In this document: piece by piece, positions 6,735-7,812 of the stretch
Position numbering within the stretch: position 1 is the first letter of the stretch
Layout of the letters: every line of letters starts with the position of its first letter
From: Candidatus Zixiibacteriota bacterium
GTDB lineage: Bacteria; SM23-81; DAOVCL01
Direction of reading: 5' to 3'
NCBI GenBank assembly: GCA_030670005.1
Contig: DAOVCL010000092.1
Coordinates: 1 to 7,812, forward strand
DNA length: 7,812 nucleotides
The notes under the pieces: generated by a model
Databases searched by the model: none
The model's input: only the letters and a program-made list of their open reading frames with translations
What the model was told of the DNA's origin: nothing
Program-made: the position numbers and the translations under genes

Positions 6735-6859
6735 CCCCAAGGCTTCTACCCGACTTCAGTTGAGGATTAAGGGGTTTTAGCCTCCTATTGAGGTGCCAGC
6801 CTTTGTTGCCTTGGGGCCGAGGTTTCCTGTCCGGCTTTAGCCCAGGTTTCTATTGGGCT
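6735..6859. repeat. Cluster of short inverted repeats (CCCCAAGGC, CCTC/GAGG, AGCCCA/TGGGCT)
   Basis: Three pairings are seen. CCCCAAGGC (6735-6743) is complementary to GCCTTGGGG (6808-6816). CCTC and GAGG flank CTATT within 6781-6793. AGCCCA (6839-6844) pairs with TGGGCT (6854-6859). The last two share the pattern TTTAGCC..CTATTG..GG, once as TTTTAGCCTCCTATTGAGG and once around 6837-6858, so they look like diverged copies of one unit. On the minus strand they read CTATTG-reversed then GGGCTAAAGCC-like, a theme I recall from hairpin repeats in candidate-phylum genomes. Family identity is inference. Confidence 0.45.
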
Positions 6860-6861
6860 TG

Positions 6862-6931
6862 TTGTAGGGGTCGGATTCATCCGACCCGCTTCTGAAAGTC
6901 TTGTAGGGACAGACCTTCATCTCTGTCTGTC
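6862..6931. repeat. Two tandem TTGTAGGG..TTCAT hairpin repeat units
   Basis: Unit 1 begins TTGTAGGGG at 6862 and forms a perfect 8-bp hairpin, GGGTCGGA (6868-6875), loop TTCA, TCCGACCC (6880-6887). Unit 2 begins TTGTAGGGA at 6901, exactly 39 nt later, and pairs GACAGAC (6908-6914) with GTCTGTC (6925-6931), again with TTCAT in the loop. The flanking TTGTAGGG and the loop are shared while the stem sequences differ but stay self-complementary. That pattern suggests a repeat family selected for structure. Small mobile (MITE/REP-like) origin is inferred. Confidence 0.65.
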
Positions 6932-6947
6932 TTTGTTAACTTTTCGC

Positions 6948-7003
6948 TCCCAGCAATAGATTAAGGCACAGATTCTTTCTAATTCAGCGGGGGTTTGCTG
7001 GGA
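6948..7003. repeat. 9-bp inverted repeat TCCCAGCAA / TTGCTGGGA upstream of dapF
   Basis: TCCCAGCAA (6948-6956) is an exact reverse complement of TTGCTGGGA (6995-7003), with 38 nt between. The inner segment contains two AGATT copies (AGATTAAGGCACAGATT). The arms could form a long-looped hairpin or be the ends of a very small element about 56 bp long. No flanking target duplication is evident. Confidence 0.45.
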
Positions 7004-7035
7004 TTCGTGCTATTGGTATATTCGTGGAATTCGTG
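7003..7035 (+). repeat. Three direct ATTCGTG repeats
   Basis: ATTCGTG occurs exactly at 7003-7009, 7020-7026 and 7029-7035, just upstream of dapF. The spacing is 17 then 9 nt, so it is not a regular operator array or a CRISPR. The first copy shares its A with the end of the preceding inverted repeat. Short ATTCGTG clusters like this are, from memory, frequent in intergenic DNA of several candidate phyla; here they may be the end of a larger dispersed repeat that also includes the AGATT motifs. Confidence 0.6.
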
Positions 7036-7062
7036 TTCAGGCCTTTACTTATGTGAATAAAA

Positions 7063-7812
7063 ATGAGAAAATTAGAGTTTTTTAAGTTGTCTGGCTCAGG
7101 AAATGACTTTATTCTCTTCGACAACCGTAAGGGGATACTTCCCCAGGCTCTCCCCGATTTAGTGAAAAAGATCTGCCGCCGCAGATTCTCCATTGGGGCA
7201 GATGGGGTATTGGTTTTAGAGCAATCTCAGACAACCGATTTTGGGATGAGGTATTTCAATGCCGATGGGGGGGAGGTCCCGATCTGTGGAAATGGGGCTA
7301 TGTGTATTGCCAAGTTCGCTCAACTGTTGGGTATAGTGGGGGAAGAGGCAGTGTTTGAATCCTCTGCTGGGGTGCATAGGGCTAAGATCAGTGGGGACTC
7401 GGTTATGGTAAGATTACAAGAGCCATCTGAAGTCAAGCTTGGCTTTCCCCTTGAAATTGGTGAGAAAACAGTGAAGGCCTCTTCGGTAAATACTGGGGTT
7501 CCCCATCTGGTACTTATTTTGGGGGATGTAGCCAAGGCGCCCGTCCTCTCTTGGGGAAGGAGATTGAGGCATCATCCCCTCTTTGGCCCAGAGGGGACAA
7601 ATGTGGACTTCGTGCAGGTATTAGATGAGAAAAAACTGAGGATGAGGACCTATGAGAGGGGGGTAGAAGGGGAGACCTTGGCCTGTGGCACAGGTGCGGC
7701 CGCCTCTGCCCTGGTTTCCGGTTGGAAAGGAATGGTTTCCCCTCCAGTGGAGGTGGAGACAAGGGGAGGGAGAATTTTGAAGGTTCATTTTAAGATTTCG
7801 GAGGAAAAGGCT
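7063..7812 (+). CDS. dapF: Diaminopimelate epimerase DapF (3' end beyond the window)
   Basis: DapF interconverts LL- and meso-diaminopimelate, the cofactor-independent step supplying lysine and peptidoglycan cross-links in the cytoplasm. 250 codons are open to the window end; the family is usually about 270-280 aa, so most of the protein is present. Both catalytic cysteines are seen: Cys75 in 'ICGNG' and Cys208 in 'GETLACGTG'. Substrate-binding residues seen by family motif are Asn14 (GSGNDFI), Asn66 (FNADG), Asn143 (NTGVPH), Asn180 (GTNVDFVQV), and Glu198/Arg199 (YERG). The first half has 'CGNGAMC' where most homologues have CGNG-x-RC, so Met80 replaces the usual Arg. ATG 7063 is the first possible start, because an in-frame TGA lies at 7054-7056. 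No good Shine-Dalgarno precedes it. It is separated from pilQ by a terminator and 400 nt, so it is not part of the pilus operon. Confidence 0.95.
   Translation, partial: MRKLEFFKLSGSGNDFILFDNRKGILPQALPDLVKKICRRRFSIGADGVLVLEQSQTTDFGMRYFNADGGEVPICGNGAMCIAKFAQLLGIVGEEAVFESSAGVHRAKISGDSVMVRLQEPSEVKLGFPLEIGEKTVKASSVNTGVPHLVLILGDVAKAPVLSWGRRLRHHPLFGPEGTNVDFVQVLDEKKLRMRTYERGVEGETLACGTGAAASALVSGWKGMVSPPVEVETRGGRILKVHFKISEEKA

Larger units (their letters stand above)
6663..7062. other. 400-nt intergenic region, repeat-rich, no gene
   Basis: No credible coding sequence lies between pilQ and dapF on either strand. The region holds, in order: the pilQ terminator; a set of short inverted repeats (6735-6859); two TTGTAGGG..TTCAT hairpin units (6862-6931); a 9-bp inverted repeat (6948-7003); and three ATTCGTG copies (7003-7035). 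It must also hold the dapF promoter unless transcription reads through. Weak -10-like TATATT (7017-7022) has only a poor -35 (TTTGCT, 6994-6999), so no promoter is called. The organisation resembles a collection of small non-coding dispersed repeats rather than regulatory DNA of a single kind. Confidence 0.7.

Noticed and set aside
6994..7022. dapF promoter TTTGCT / TATATT
   Set aside because: The -35 matches consensus at only three of six positions and overlaps the repeat cluster, so it is too weak to call.
6862..7035. CRISPR array in the intergenic region
   Set aside because: The repeats are 7-9 nt with irregular spacing and there are no unique spacers or cas genes.
6721..7062. Insertion sequence remnant
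   Set aside because: No transposase-like coding fragment, long terminal repeats or clear target duplications; only short hairpins are seen.

Overview
The window most resembles a Gram-negative, FCB-like candidate-phylum bacterium of the kind usually known only from metagenomes; the phylum cannot be fixed from sequence alone. Three things point there. The first is a secreted multi-repeat protein with a C-terminal FlgD-Ig/T9SS-type sorting domain. The second is a complete pilMNOPQ-type cluster, which implies a diderm envelope. The third is an intergenic region built of TTGTAGGG..TTCAT.. hairpins and ATTCGTG repeats, as I recall seeing in such genomes. The coding strand is G- and purine-rich, with many AGG/AGA arginine codons. 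Every gene is on the + strand.

Layout. Positions 1-102 hold an upstream region with a sigma70-like promoter very close to the first start codon. Positions 103-2133 encode a 676-aa secreted protein: a signal peptide, about five carboxypeptidase-regulatory-like beta-sandwich repeats, and a C-terminal sorting/anchoring domain. A second strong promoter (2140-2169) precedes a tight five-gene operon at 2200-6662: pilM, pilN, pilO, an AMIN-PilP fusion and a short PilQ secretin. The junctions are 1-nt and 4-nt gaps, then 4-nt and 8-nt overlaps. A clear intrinsic terminator (6687-6716) closes the operon. About 400 nt without a gene follow (6663-7062), holding several inverted and direct repeats. The 5' 250 codons of dapF (7063 onward) run off the window end.

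How the genes work together. PilM (cytoplasmic actin-like ATP-binding protein), PilN and PilO (inner-membrane coiled-coil proteins), PilP (periplasmic connector) and PilQ (outer-membrane secretin) form the alignment complex of a type IV pilus or related filament system. The motor ATPases, platform protein and pilins are not in the window. The notable departure is domain placement. The AMIN domain, usually at the N-terminus of PilQ, is here fused to the N-terminus of PilP. PilP has no lipobox, and the secretin is reduced to N0-N1-secretin core (421 aa). DapF belongs to lysine/diaminopimelate (peptidoglycan) synthesis and is transcriptionally separate.

I found no CRISPR array, tRNA, rRNA, transposase or phage gene. 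Most of the window is an ordinary, well-conserved pilus locus. The parts worth a second look are the AMIN relocation, the uncharacterised secreted repeat protein beside the pilus operon, and the repeat-rich intergenic region.
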